From Cerasicoccus frondis (lineage in GTDB: Bacteria > Verrucomicrobiota > Verrucomicrobiia > Opitutales > Cerasicoccaceae): a stretch of DNA of 64,000 bases. Each line of letters opens with the position of its first letter. Position 1 is the stretch's first letter. The translations under genes and the position numbers were made by a program. Below the pieces are notes generated by a model. The model worked only from the letters and a program-made list of their open reading frames with translations, was not told where the DNA came from and made no database searches. Where the stretch lies: the NCBI GenBank assembly GCA_031296915.1, contig JAVDPC010000010.1, positions 1 through 64,000 on the forward strand. The letters run 5' to 3'. Of the stretch, positions 25,984 through 34,328 are shown piece after piece.

Positions 25984-26853
25984 TTAGTTACCGAAGGCGC
26001 CCATCGAAATATCCCCCTGCACCTTGCCAATGATGATGGTTCCGTCCTGAAAAATCGTCATGGCGTTCTGCAAGTCACTCGATCCGGTGCCTATGCCAAC
26101 TTCAAACACCGGGCCCGGATCAGCGCCTTCACCCTGCCAGTCATCAGGATCAGGCGTATTTCCGCCCTTGGTGACCGCTTCGTTATATTGGCCGATTGCC
26201 ATGCCACCATACGTACTCGCAGTGGTGTAATAACCAAAAGCACTCGCTAGCTCCCCTTCTACTACAGTATAATGCCCACAGCTGAAGGAGAAAAGAGCGG
26301 CTTCACCAAATTCAATACATGATCCTAACCCATAAGTGTAAGCGATCGAATCCATTCTTATCGTATCTCCGATAGCCAAACTCGCGCCACCGTTAATTTC
26401 ATTAAAAAGTCCGAGCGAGAGACTCATACCGGCAGTTGAGCTTATCTCAGAAAAAGTACCAAGCAATATGGACCATGATCCTTGGTTATCATTACTAACC
26501 CCAGCAGTAATGCTAGAACCAAGAACGATAGAGCCCCCAAACTCCACATCGCCATCCGGGTTCAGCGTCATCTGTGGAACGAAATAAGATCCATCATGAT
26601 AGCCCCATTCCCACACGGCGACGTCTTCGGTATTCATCCATCGGGTTTGGGAAAAGGCGCTGGGCCAAATGCCAGTATCAGTCACGGATTCAAGGTATGT
26701 CTGCTCAACTCCTTCTCCGGTTGAGCTACCGTACTCCTCGACAGTCAGCACGCCATTCACTTCCGCATCACCACCTCCTGTGGGGATCAGAGTGGCAAAC
26801 GCATGTGAGCACGTTATCAGGGCGAACGGAAGGACAGTGGTGATGTGTTTCAT
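25984..26853 (-). CDS. Secreted YadA-head-like beta-roll protein in the RHS operon
   Basis: This 289-residue protein has a signal peptide (MKHITTVLPFALITCSHAFA). From about residue 105 it shows irregular repeats of 14-16 residues with small residues at fixed places (SIVLGSSITAG, GMSLSLGLFNEI, GASLAIGD, ASAFGYYTTAS, GGMAIGQYNEA), as in left-handed beta-rolls of YadA-type trimeric adhesin heads. It ends in VFEVGIGTGS, NAMTIFQDGTIIIGK and GDISMGAFGN, like the neck region of trimeric fibre proteins. No YadA membrane anchor is present, so it is probably a secreted or surface-assembled fibre. It precedes the 142-residue and GQLKNVA genes, suggesting it belongs to the same surface assembly as the RHS protein. 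Confidence 0.7.
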   Translation of the reverse strand: MKHITTVLPFALITCSHAFATLIPTGGGDAEVNGVLTVEEYGSSTGEGVEQTYLESVTDTGIWPSAFSQTRWMNTEDVAVWEWGYHDGSYFVPQMTLNPDGDVEFGGSIVLGSSITAGVSNDNQGSWSILLGTFSEISSTAGMSLSLGLFNEINGGASLAIGDTIRMDSIAYTYGLGSCIEFGEAALFSFSCGHYTVVEGELASAFGYYTTASTYGGMAIGQYNEAVTKGGNTPDPDDWQGEGADPGPVFEVGIGTGSSDLQNAMTIFQDGTIIIGKVQGDISMGAFGN

Positions 26854-26896
26854 GAGATTCGATAGGATTGATTTTTAAAACGATAGTTGAAATTAG

Positions 26897-27583
26897 CTAT
26901 TCTGCGCTCTCCCCTGAGACGCCCTCCATGATCAACTCGACAGAAGCACGGTAACTTGCCGAGGACATGAATTCGCGACGTTCACGCGGTGGCAACTCAC
27001 GGACCTCGCTCAATACTCGCAGGGCATTCCTTAGCTCAGGCGTTGCAGCTTCTTCTGCTAGTCTTGTATGAGACGACGCATCCGACGGTCGGCTCGATCC
27101 GGCCTCGCTGCCCTCCGTGGCAGGAGTCAAACTGAAAGCCACCTGGTCGACATCCATCTCGCTGCGCTGGGCGTAGTAAGCACGTCGCTCCCGAGGAGTC
27201 ATATCCATTGTAGCTATGCGCTTCTCCAGCCCCTCCTTGACGACGGGATCGGCAGTGTGCTCAAGCTGACTTCGCATCATCGCGATCTTACCCCCAGTCC
27301 CCATAGACTGACGCTTCAGCTCAGATCGGACAGCAGCGCGCCTTGGATGGCTCTCCTGCCACCGAACCCAAGCCATGCGACGTTGATAAGCATCCATATC
27401 ACGAATGCTTTCAGCATAAGCCTGCCGCTCTAATATGTATTCCGCGTCACCAAGACCCAGTGATTCAATCAATGGTTGCCGGGCATCAATCGCAACTTGG
27501 TCTTTGGAAACATTCTCTGCCTGCACCAATAGAGTTCCCGAAAGATAGATGAAGACTAATAGATTGAGGATATCACGTTTCAT
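26897..27583 (-). CDS. Secreted helical protein of unknown function, first gene of the RHS gene string
   Basis: This 228-residue protein has a signal peptide (MKRDILNLLVFIYLSGTLLVQA). The mature part is mostly charged helices with many Arg and Glu (YQRRMAWVRWQESHPRRAAV, MDMTPRERRAYYAQRSEMD, ELPPRERREFMSSASYRAS). The PRERR(A/E) words recur at about 132 and 202. No known domain was recognised. The gap to the following YadA-like gene is 43 bp. Its upstream side (27584 onwards) is the likely promoter region of the whole RHS string. Confidence 0.65.
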   Translation of the reverse strand: MKRDILNLLVFIYLSGTLLVQAENVSKDQVAIDARQPLIESLGLGDAEYILERQAYAESIRDMDAYQRRMAWVRWQESHPRRAAVRSELKRQSMGTGGKIAMMRSQLEHTADPVVKEGLEKRIATMDMTPRERRAYYAQRSEMDVDQVAFSLTPATEGSEAGSSRPSDASSHTRLAEEAATPELRNALRVLSEVRELPPRERREFMSSASYRASVELIMEGVSGESAE

Positions 27584-27950
27584 TCACGAACGAAACTGTA
27601 AGCATCTGTATCACAATACCAGCACAAAATACATTTTTGTTTTATTTCATGACTTCACCCTAACCATTAGGGCAATAGGCAACCGCCAAGCACTAACGGA
27701 CAAACTTCAGCTTTGAAATTTCTCCACTGGACATCGCGCCTCACAAGGGTTTGTCAGCTTCAAAACCATGTGGGTGGTACAGATGGAACGAATCGCCACC
27801 CACACCTGGCCAGCGACGCTCCTTGCTTTGCTTGCCGACCAATATTTCAGCGCTACACGATTAGACATTATCGATTATAGCCAAATCGCGGCGATCCCTG
27901 ATAAATAAGGCAGTTAATGACACAGCACTTGCCCTTCACCCCTTTGCACG
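27584..27950. other. Intergenic region left of the tRNA fragment
   Basis: No gene of credible size is visible. It contains an inverted repeat GTGGGTGG (27770-27777) / CCACCCAC (27796-27803) with an 18-nt loop. It also holds a short plus-strand frame (ATG at 27768) of under 50 codons that matches nothing I know. It probably holds the promoter of the RHS gene string on its left side. Confidence 0.5.
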
Positions 27951-27998
27951 TGGTGCGGGCGGAGGGAATCGAACCCTCATCTCAAGCTTGGGAAGCTT
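27951..27998 (-). other. 3' fragment of tRNA-Gly(CCC), candidate integration site
   Basis: Read on the minus strand, this is the 3' half of a glycine tRNA. It has the anticodon loop TTCCCAA with GCTT side, a GAGAT variable loop, a perfect T arm GAGGG-TTCGATT-CCCTC, acceptor CGCCCGC, discriminator A and encoded CCA. The order matches E. coli tRNA-Gly(CCC). The D arm and 5' acceptor strand are missing, as sequence identity stops at the anticodon stem. This is the usual att core left at one end of an element that integrates into a tRNA 3' half, and the element should extend to higher coordinates. No second copy or intact tRNA was seen in the window. Confidence 0.75.
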
Positions 27999-28200
27999 TC
28001 GCGCCCCCTTTATTCATAGCCCTATCAGCTTAACCTTACTAGAAAGTTACTAGAAAATCTGATCGTTCTTAGCCAAATAATGGCAATGCTGGATGTTGGG
28101 CGTGTTGGCCAGCCTCGCCACCTTGGAATTACTGGAGAGCGGCGGCAAATAGCAGAACACTAGGCTTAGGCTCTAATGAATAAGACTACAGTAATCAGCA

Positions 28201-28424
28201 TTTTGGTCATCTAGCGTCCCTATAGCATCCGTGTAACTCTCATTCTTGACCAAAACAAAATCCATAAATGTCGCTTTTGGTCATTTAAGACACTTATGCC
28301 CAGCGATATGTAGATATTCGCATTTGGGCTGAAATCTACCAATTCGCATGAGATCCATTTATTTTAGCGGGCTCCGGGGGTATTACAGTGGATGAAATAG
28401 CAGACGCTCTGTGTATTTTGGTCA
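28201..28424. repeat. Four dispersed TTTTGGTCA sites near the att fragment
   Basis: TTTTGGTCA occurs at 28201-28209, 28275-28283 and 28416-28424 on the plus strand and at 28247-28255 on the minus strand. The 28010-28578 stretch has no gene. Several identical 9-mers next to a tRNA att fragment are the usual layout of integrase arm-type or excisionase sites, or of iterons. Confidence 0.55.
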
Positions 28425-28531
28425 ACAATGCCAGTTATACCCCGCGAAACTACCTCTTTTCCGCTCCTGAATATCCAAGGCCTTTTGTTCGAATTATCAT
28501 TTCTACAACCACGTACGAATAACCAACACAG

Positions 28532-28556
28532 AAAAACTCCAGGTTCGCACCTGGAG
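28532..28556 (-). terminator. Intrinsic terminator after the element's last gene
   Basis: CTCCAGGT-TCGC-ACCTGGAG (28537-28556) is a perfect 8-bp stem with a 4-nt loop. On the minus strand it is followed by TTTTT (28536-28532), and on the plus strand by CTTTCTGTTTTC, so it may work both ways. It lies 22 bp past the stop of the minus-strand gene at 28579. Confidence 0.85.
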
Positions 28557-28578
28557 CTTTCTGTTTTCTTTAAAACGC

Positions 28579-29169
28579 TTAGTTGCTGATAACATCCTGC
28601 GGCTCAAAACTAAATTCAGAATCATAATCTTCAACAGGCGTATCAGCGCCCGGCCTGTTCCAAGACTGATAGTCCTTCAGGGATTTGGCTTTTTGGCGTA
28701 TATCGAACAGTAACGGCATCCAGCTAATCCTGATCGTCGTACATTTCCTGTGCCCTAGCATAAGCCGGGCAGTACCTAGCTCTTTAATATACCCTTTCTG
28801 ATATAGAATTTTTAAGTCATGCCTGGGTCTTTCCTTGCAGGAGGTGATCTTCATCCAGTCTTCAGGATACACGGCAAAGAAGTCTACTACCTGGCCTCTT
28901 CGAAGTCCCGTTGAGATAACGTATCTGGACTCATCCAACCCGTATTCGACCAAGCAGTTATATATCTGAGCCTGAGACCAAGATTTAGGGATTAACCTCT
29001 TGAAAAGATGCATGACAGCTTGATCGCCATAATTGACCTTGGCTTCAACAAGCTGTTCACGAACGCCACGCCTTAATTCACGGTCTGTTAACATGGTATC
29101 TTCAAAGCAAAGAAGAAGTGCGCAATTACGCCGCCTTCTCTGCTTCGCTCTCCTCTCTGCGTTGCTCAT
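28579..29169 (-). CDS. Element protein of unknown function (possible replication/DNA-binding)
   Basis: This 196-residue soluble protein has a very basic N-terminus (MSNAERRAKQRRRRN). It has helical segments (DRELRRGVREQLVEAKVNYG, KSWSQAQIYNCLVEYGLDES) followed by a possible winged-helix-like end (DLKILYQKGYIKELGTARLML). The start at 29169 is favoured over 29220 because GGAGG lies 8 nt upstream. It overlaps the preceding gene by 44 bp, so the two are probably coupled. No family was recognised; the setting within the replication module of an integrative element is the only functional hint. Confidence 0.6.
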   Translation of the reverse strand: MSNAERRAKQRRRRNCALLLCFEDTMLTDRELRRGVREQLVEAKVNYGDQAVMHLFKRLIPKSWSQAQIYNCLVEYGLDESRYVISTGLRRGQVVDFFAVYPEDWMKITSCKERPRHDLKILYQKGYIKELGTARLMLGHRKCTTIRISWMPLLFDIRQKAKSLKDYQSWNRPGADTPVEDYDSEFSFEPQDVISN

Positions 29170-29602
29170 ATACCTTCCTCCGGGCCAAGATCTTATCATA
29201 CTCCGTGGATAAGCGTTCATAGATCAGCTTCCAGTTTAGCGACATGCGCACACCAGACACCCCGTCCACTTCAACACGGCGCAGCCTCTGGATAAAATGC
29301 TTTCGACGTAGCCTTTGGAGCTTTAGGAAGGTGTCCTTGGAGTCTGGATCGATCTTGGCCAATACATCATCCGGAACGAACTGAAATATGTGGGGTTCCC
29401 CCTTCGCGGTAGGACGGCCACGAAGCAGGATCACTTCACTCCCTAGACAGTAATCGACCAGTGCATGCAACAAGGCCGCCTTGTCCATGGGACGGGGAAA
29501 GATGAAGGTGTAAATGTGGTGCAAGTGATGACTTCCCATGCATCTTGAGAAGTATTTTATCCATTCGCGGAGCTTCTGCTCATAGTTAATTCCGATATTC
29601 AT
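29126..29602 (-). CDS. Element protein of unknown function
   Basis: This 158-residue soluble protein is rich in Arg, Lys and His. It begins MNIGINYEQKLREWIKYFSR, has a SHHLHHIYTFIFPRPMDKAALLHAL-type segment interrupted by no obvious motif, and ends in a charged helix (RKVYEQRREESEAEKAA). No homologous family was recognised. It overlaps the next gene by 44 bp. About 350 bp separate it from the Toprim ORF upstream, a stretch with no gene but with the long inverted repeat at 29902-29943. Confidence 0.55.
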   Translation of the reverse strand: MNIGINYEQKLREWIKYFSRCMGSHHLHHIYTFIFPRPMDKAALLHALVDYCLGSEVILLRGRPTAKGEPHIFQFVPDDVLAKIDPDSKDTFLKLQRLRRKHFIQRLRRVEVDGVSGVRMSLNWKLIYERLSTEYDKILARRKVYEQRREESEAEKAA

Positions 29603-29901
29603 AAGTTTATATACAATAAATAGTTATAACTCAAATGTCGATATTATTAACCAAAAAACACAAGGTTTCATAGATTGATTTAAGCGATACCGGTCGGCGA
29701 AGGACAATCGACCTCACCTTTCATTCAACGTATTATTCTGACCGTCAAAAACCCGTGAAGGATCTGCCGTCAGGAGTTAGGTCTTCAGGGGATGTGATTC
29801 AGACCACGCCCTTCGGCGTGGCTGAACACAGACCCAGTTAAATATGTTATGATGGAAGTATCACTCTTGGCAGTTCTCTGCTCACAGAGCTGTGGATGCC
29901 C

Positions 29902-29943
29902 GTCCATCCGTCTTTATCTCTATAGGGGCTGTGACGGATGGAC
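29902..29943. repeat. Long inverted repeat at the end of the primase/helicase operon
   Basis: GTCCATCCGTC (29902-29912) and GACGGATGGAC (29933-29943) form 11 perfect pairs around a 20-nt loop containing CTATAGGGGCT. It stands 9 bp past the Toprim ORF stop. A related but imperfect copy lies at 36273-36312, at the other end of this gene block. No T-tract follows, so a terminator is only one option. Confidence 0.6.
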
Positions 29944-29951
29944 GGAATATC

Positions 29952-30419
29952 CTATCCAGGCAGACCTAACCTTTCACGCAGTTCGGCAGCTTGCTCAGGG
30001 GTCATTTCACCAGCGTCCTTTAATCCTGAAGGTAATTCGAGTTCTTGGACTTTCTCAAAGTAGGGTTTTAGGAGTCTCATACTCTCGCGTGTCCGCATGA
30101 CGTTCTCATCACATCCATCTCGGTCACAGAGATATAAAACCCGCTTAAACCCACAGCCAATCAAAGCCTCGACCTGTCCCGGCTTCAGGGTGAGTCCCAT
30201 CATGCTTACGAAGGGTGGTCCCAAGCGTGCGGCATCAAACACACCCTCAACCAATCCTATGGTCGCACAGTCGGCATCGTGCCTCCAATGTATGGCCGCA
30301 TCCAACCCCAGCAGCACTCGACTGGTCCGCATACCCGGTGCATTGTAATATTTGCGGTCGAGAATCATATCACGATCACGCCCGATGGTTTCACCCGAAT
30401 ACTGATCGAACACATCCAC
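29952..30419 (-). CDS. Primase Toprim part, separated from its N-terminal part by an in-frame TAG
   Basis: This 155-residue segment carries a Toprim domain, the catalytic core of DnaG-type primases. Glu58 lies in GLVEGVFDAARLG, and Asp99 and Asp101 in YLCDRDGCDEN. It is in the same frame as the upstream ORF ending at 30438, and the two are joined by TAG and then RDEHGQV codons. Together they make about 414 codons, a plausible phage/plasmid primase. As a separate ORF it lacks a good ribosome site, so it is either dead through a nonsense mutation or made by amber readthrough. Confidence 0.7.
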   Translation of the reverse strand: MDVFDQYSGETIGRDRDMILDRKYYNAPGMRTSRVLLGLDAAIHWRHDADCATIGLVEGVFDAARLGPPFVSMMGLTLKPGQVEALIGCGFKRVLYLCDRDGCDENVMRTRESMRLLKPYFEKVQELELPSGLKDAGEMTPEQAAELRERLGLPG

Positions 30420-30437
30420 CTGACCATGCTCGTCCCG

Positions 30438-31196
30438 CTAAGCTACAGGTAACCATCCCGCACTCACAGCGTCCCAGAAGAACAGAGTATCGCCAACCCA
30501 GTTATCGATGCGACGCGCCTGCCAGCCTTGCTGAACACCATACATGTCGGCATGAAAAACCAAGCGCCCCTGTGGCGGTGCACATAAGCCTGATGGCATG
30601 CGAGAACGCTTTAACTCTGGATTGGCCTGTTCGCAGTAACCCGCACGAAACTGTTCAACCAACGCAGCAGGTTCAAAACCACGATTACGGACATACACCA
30701 GAGCGGGATGATTCGGATATTCAATCTGATCCAGTGGAATCACCTGACCCGCATTCAATGGCACCATGTTACCCCCACCGTCTTCGACCAGACTTTCCCA
30801 AAGGTCAAACACACTGAGTCGACGTGACATGGGGTGATGCATCCCGGCACGCTGTTCAATCGGCAGCATACTGAGCAACTCACGTATATCCCACACGCGT
30901 CCAGTTTTGACACATCGTGCGGCACGGTCATGACCTTCACGCACATACTTCGAGACATTCACATAGAGATGACGACTGGAGAGTTCCTTGTCGCCATCCT
31001 GTTCCAGCATTTCAGGGTCAGCCATGCGCACTTCCACGGTGCCGTCAGGTTTTCTTTGAAGCGCGCATTCTCCATGTAAGGCCACCAGACGGCTCACCAC
31101 TTCACGTTCAACAGTATTCAGGGCGAACTGATCGAACTGCTGCTGGTAACGTTCAGAAGGCTGTGGTGGAGGGGTTGTAGGGATGGATAAACTCAT
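30438..31196 (-). CDS. N-terminal part of a phage/plasmid-type DNA primase, ended by an amber codon
   Basis: This 252-residue part looks like the region before Toprim in phage-type primases. A helix-rich N-terminus is followed by HPALVYVRNRGFEPAALVEQF, then a Pro/Gly-rich CAPPQGRLVFHADMYG and WQARRIDNWVG, which fit the primase core leading to Toprim. The frame stops at TAG (30438-30440) and continues open into the Toprim ORF. The ATG overlaps the stop of the 55-residue gene (ATGA), and GGAGGTGAGG precedes it, so translation is coupled. In an element with other broken genes, a nonsense mutation is the simplest reading. Confidence 0.65.
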   Translation of the reverse strand: MSLSIPTTPPPQPSERYQQQFDQFALNTVEREVVSRLVALHGECALQRKPDGTVEVRMADPEMLEQDGDKELSSRHLYVNVSKYVREGHDRAARCVKTGRVWDIRELLSMLPIEQRAGMHHPMSRRLSVFDLWESLVEDGGGNMVPLNAGQVIPLDQIEYPNHPALVYVRNRGFEPAALVEQFRAGYCEQANPELKRSRMPSGLCAPPQGRLVFHADMYGVQQGWQARRIDNWVGDTLFFWDAVSAGWLPVA

Positions 31197-31360
31197 TCCT
31201 CACCTCCTTTCACACGCACACGGACAATAGGCTTACCGGCCACGATACGATCCTCGATGATGATCTGAAAATGCGCACGCTTCTCCAATTTACGGCCTAA
31301 TGCGCAACTCTCAGAGACGTCCTTGCTCACACGCTTTTTCCTATGTTTACGTTCGATCAT
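31193..31360 (-). CDS. Small basic protein between helicase and primase genes
   Basis: A 55-codon frame encodes a very basic peptide beginning MIERKHRKKRVSKDVSESC and ending KPIVRVRVKGGEE. Its ATG overlaps the helicase stop (ATGA) and its stop overlaps the primase start (ATGA). Double overlap in a tight operon argues that it is a real gene. No family was recognised; a DNA- or protein-binding accessory of the replication genes is possible. Confidence 0.65.
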   Translation of the reverse strand: MIERKHRKKRVSKDVSESCALGRKLEKRAHFQIIIEDRIVAGKPIVRVRVKGGEE

Positions 31361-32925
31361 GCTGCCACCTCCGGACGTTGGATTTTCTCAAACGTCTCTC
31401 TGACGTCCTCTGCAAGTTTGACATGGTCATCAGGGGCTTCGCATAACCAAGCACGTTCTTCGGTCCCCTCACGCAGTTTCATCGTATCCTGCGGATACCA
31501 GGTGCGAAAGAGACGACGGGCAGTCGCTTCACTCACCCTCAACTCCCCCATCAGCAATGGGTCCTGAAGACGTTTGATGATTTCGGTCTTGGTCCATTCC
31601 CGATTCAGGTCAGGCCCCCATACGGTTTCGAGCTTACGCACTTCCTTCAGACGTATTTCATCCTCTTCACTGCTATCCTTTTCGACAAGTTGGAACATCG
31701 TGGTCGTATCATCCCACTGCATATGCAATGCCTCGTCACCCACCAGTGGTTTACGTCGAGTAATTGGGGCCGTGATTCTCGTGGTCTGTGACGTCTCATT
31801 TTTACTCAATGCGATCATGGACTCACACTTACGCTCCAGTTGACTCCCCAGATGGCCACGCCCTTTGGAAATATCATTCTGCGATAAACGTGCCCCGGGA
31901 TTCGCATGGAGCACAGTGAAGATCGTGGTATCAAACTCACTGGCCAGATTGAGAAGAGCCGCAACCTTCTCGTTACTCTCTTCCTCATCATTGACCGAGT
32001 GAACCAAGTCGGCGACGCCGTCGATGATTACGGCATATACCGAACCATGACTTTTACTGGCTCGACGCATCGCATGAGCGACCATACTCCACATATCTTC
32101 GGTCCGCTCACGTTTCACGTTATACACGAGAAGATTTTCGGGCATCGTATCCATACCGCAACGACGCATCGCAGTATCAATTACGCTACGTCGACAGTCT
32201 GCCAGGCTCTGCTCGGTATCGATATAGATGATGGCTCCTCTTCGATTCTCAGCTTCCCAACCCAGATGATTATCACCGGAGATGGCCGCAGCTACAGCAC
32301 CTGACAGAAGGGCTGTCTTACCTGCCTTACTCTGAGCAACCACATCGACTAGGTTCGCATTGGTGGCCACTTCAACTCCTCCCAAAGTGAAGATGGTTCG
32401 ACTAACCGGGATCTCGGTCTCAGTCGTCAAGCGGCAGCGATCGAGTATACAATCCAGTTCTTCGGAGGATTTATTTTCCGAAGGCTTCTTATCTTTCGAC
32501 AAAACTTCGTTACTGTAGCCCTCGCTCTCTAGGAAACGTTGGGTAGTCTCAAAACCTCTGAGACACGCGTGAACATCGGCTGGCATCAAGTAGAGGCCTT
32601 GGTGTTGAAGGATACCACCAGTGACCCTCACCGGCTGCTCACCACTCTTCTCCAGGCAAGTATCATCGCCGAGGGCTTCCTTCACGACCCATCCATGTTT
32701 TTCAACAAGGAGCTTGATGGTCTGATCCTCGATCAATGGGGCATGGGCATTAAACCGCTGCTCTGCAGGACTCATCTCATTTTCCTTTGGCAGATGGGTA
32801 TAGCTTCTGACTAATTCATGGAGCGGGATGCTGTTTATATCTTGGGACTCGTTTTCGCGAGTAGTTACATCATCTGGTTCATTTCGGTTCGGATTCGGAT
32901 TAGAATGACAACTTTGGTCTTTCAT
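31357..32925 (-). CDS. RepA-like hexameric DNA helicase / AAA ATPase of the element
   Basis: This 522-residue protein has a central RecA-type ATPase. The Walker A is AQSKAGKTALL with Lys203, followed by IIYIDTEQSL. The Walker B is VYAVIIDGVADL near 300, and a sensor-like FTVLHANPG and GSQLERKCESMIAL come next. This arrangement fits RepA/DnaB-like AAA_25 helicases of plasmids and phages, often encoded next to a primase. The C-terminal part (about 420-510) has a helix-turn-helix-like segment (LRVSEATARRLFRTW), as in RepA helicases with an added DNA-binding domain. It leads the operon helicase, 55-aa gene, primase, with stop and start overlaps. Confidence 0.8.
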   Translation of the reverse strand: MKDQSCHSNPNPNRNEPDDVTTRENESQDINSIPLHELVRSYTHLPKENEMSPAEQRFNAHAPLIEDQTIKLLVEKHGWVVKEALGDDTCLEKSGEQPVRVTGGILQHQGLYLMPADVHACLRGFETTQRFLESEGYSNEVLSKDKKPSENKSSEELDCILDRCRLTTETEIPVSRTIFTLGGVEVATNANLVDVVAQSKAGKTALLSGAVAAAISGDNHLGWEAENRRGAIIYIDTEQSLADCRRSVIDTAMRRCGMDTMPENLLVYNVKRERTEDMWSMVAHAMRRASKSHGSVYAVIIDGVADLVHSVNDEEESNEKVAALLNLASEFDTTIFTVLHANPGARLSQNDISKGRGHLGSQLERKCESMIALSKNETSQTTRITAPITRRKPLVGDEALHMQWDDTTTMFQLVEKDSSEEDEIRLKEVRKLETVWGPDLNREWTKTEIIKRLQDPLLMGELRVSEATARRLFRTWYPQDTMKLREGTEERAWLCEAPDDHVKLAEDVRETFEKIQRPEVAA

Positions 32926-33032
32926 TGTTTGATTAATAAAAGGTTTTCGTCCAATGGACTGGGAACGCGCTGGGCGTTAAGGCCCCACGGTGCACGGGCA
33001 CCGCAGGGCACATGGATTTCAGGGGTGACCGA

Positions 33033-34328
33033 TCAGGCAATAGCCTTTCGGTGATTATCAACGAGTTCGCTGAGTAAACTCCACACGGCTTCTTCATCGC
33101 CGTTCTGAAGCATACCTAGAGCTTCGTTCAACTTACCTCGGAGTTTCCCACTCGTCTCGACTTCGATCGCGATGGTGTCATCGGGAACGTCTTCTTCGTC
33201 CACTTCTTCGGGTTCAGGATTCGGGACATCGGAAACTTCCTCATCGTCCGGCTCTTCGGTTTCAGGGCCGGGCTCATCACCCCCTTCAGCCTCAACGGGA
33301 ACGATGGTTACTTCATTCACGAGTTTCTCAAGACGCTTCAGAGAGATCTTTTTCTCGTCTTCATCTTCGAGCTCTTCGGACAACTTCTTAACCACACTTT
33401 CGATCTGATCATCATCCAGACGCTTATACTCCCTAAGATGACGTTCCGCACTGGCCTCGGGTAATCCGTGCTTCTTGAGCACAGGGTCGACACGCCTTTT
33501 GGTCTTCACCGCTTCAACCAATCGGTCGGCATGCTGGCGGCTCATACCGAGCACTTCATCGCAGAATTCACCGAAGTTTTTATGGGTTTCCCGGTAGAGT
33601 TTATCGTCCTTGATTTCAATCAGGGCCGCCCCCACGCTCAGCATGCTCTTCATACCCGTCTTCACGGTATCTCGAAGAACTTCCAATCGCTCTTTCTCTT
33701 CATCGCTCAGCTTTATACTTTCAAGTTTCTCTGAAGCAGACTGGTAGACAGGACGGGCTCCGACTTGGTCGACCTTTTCATCCTTCCTATAATCATGGAA
33801 CTTCTGGGGGAATTCACGGACGCGGTATTCCTCGGCCCACTCATCCCAAGTTCCTCCATGAGGATCTTTGAGCTTCACAAATTCACCATTCTGGTACGGC
33901 TTACGGCCGAGCTGCTTAAGGAAGAAGGCGACACCATTCTTTTCGCATTGGGCCCGGATATTATCCACCCACTCCAAATTGAACCCGCGGGTGCATTCTC
34001 CACTTCCGGACTCTCCACCCAAAATCAACCAATCGATCCCGGTCAGATCGAGTTTATCGGCTGGCAGGTCTTCCCATAAGGGCTCCACACTCAACCCCCT
34101 GATCGAGGCTTTGACTTTTTTCAGGTCGGCCAATCGTTTCAGGTTCGATGGGTCGGCACTGGTCAGGGTCGTCATCGCGCACACGTTATCTGGAAAACCT
34201 CCGATACGCTCACTGAATTCGACCATAAGGTGGGGTCTCTTCGTCAACCACAACCAGAGATGACGCTTTCCTTCCTTCGAGGTGAATTCAGGTATCACAT
34301 TCTCCCTCAAGGAAGTCGAAGTCTTCAC
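33033..34328 (-). CDS. C-terminal part of a DUF5131 (phage Gp37/Gp68) protein fused to a ParB-like helical domain
   Basis: Residues 20-140 are the second half of DUF5131: HLWLWLTKRPHLMVEF, AMTTLTSADP, LSVEPLWEDL, DWLILGGESGSG and AFFLKQLGRKP. From about 200 it changes to a helical region (LSVGAALIEIKDDKLYRETH, FCDEVLGMSRQHADRLVEA) like ParB/DUF3102-type plasmid proteins. A long acidic linker follows (about 330-380). The first half of DUF5131 is in the neighbouring frame at 34288-34905, so the protein is split by a one-base shift near 34300. The start given is a GTG within the overlap and is probably not a natural one. Confidence 0.65.
   Translation of the reverse strand: MKTSTSLRENVIPEFTSKEGKRHLWLWLTKRPHLMVEFSERIGGFPDNVCAMTTLTSADPSNLKRLADLKKVKASIRGLSVEPLWEDLPADKLDLTGIDWLILGGESGSGECTRGFNLEWVDNIRAQCEKNGVAFFLKQLGRKPYQNGEFVKLKDPHGGTWDEWAEEYRVREFPQKFHDYRKDEKVDQVGARPVYQSASEKLESIKLSDEEKERLEVLRDTVKTGMKSMLSVGAALIEIKDDKLYRETHKNFGEFCDEVLGMSRQHADRLVEAVKTKRRVDPVLKKHGLPEASAERHLREYKRLDDDQIESVVKKLSEELEDEDEKKISLKRLEKLVNEVTIVPVEAEGGDEPGPETEEPDDEEVSDVPNPEPEEVDEEDVPDDTIAIEVETSGKLRGKLNEALGMLQNGDEEAVWSLLSELVDNHRKAIA

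Noticed and set aside
27768..27908. Short plus-strand ORF left of the tRNA fragment
   Set aside because: Fewer than 50 codons, no family match and no ribosome site; too weak to call a gene or integrase remnant.
27951..28060. Complete tRNA gene
   Set aside because: Only the 3' half fits; no D arm or 5' acceptor strand complementary to CGCCCGC is found at the right distance.
34288..34328. Programmed ribosomal frameshift in the DUF5131 gene
   Set aside because: No slippery heptamer or convincing downstream structure was seen in the overlap; a mutation or read error is simpler, especially as neighbouring genes are also broken.
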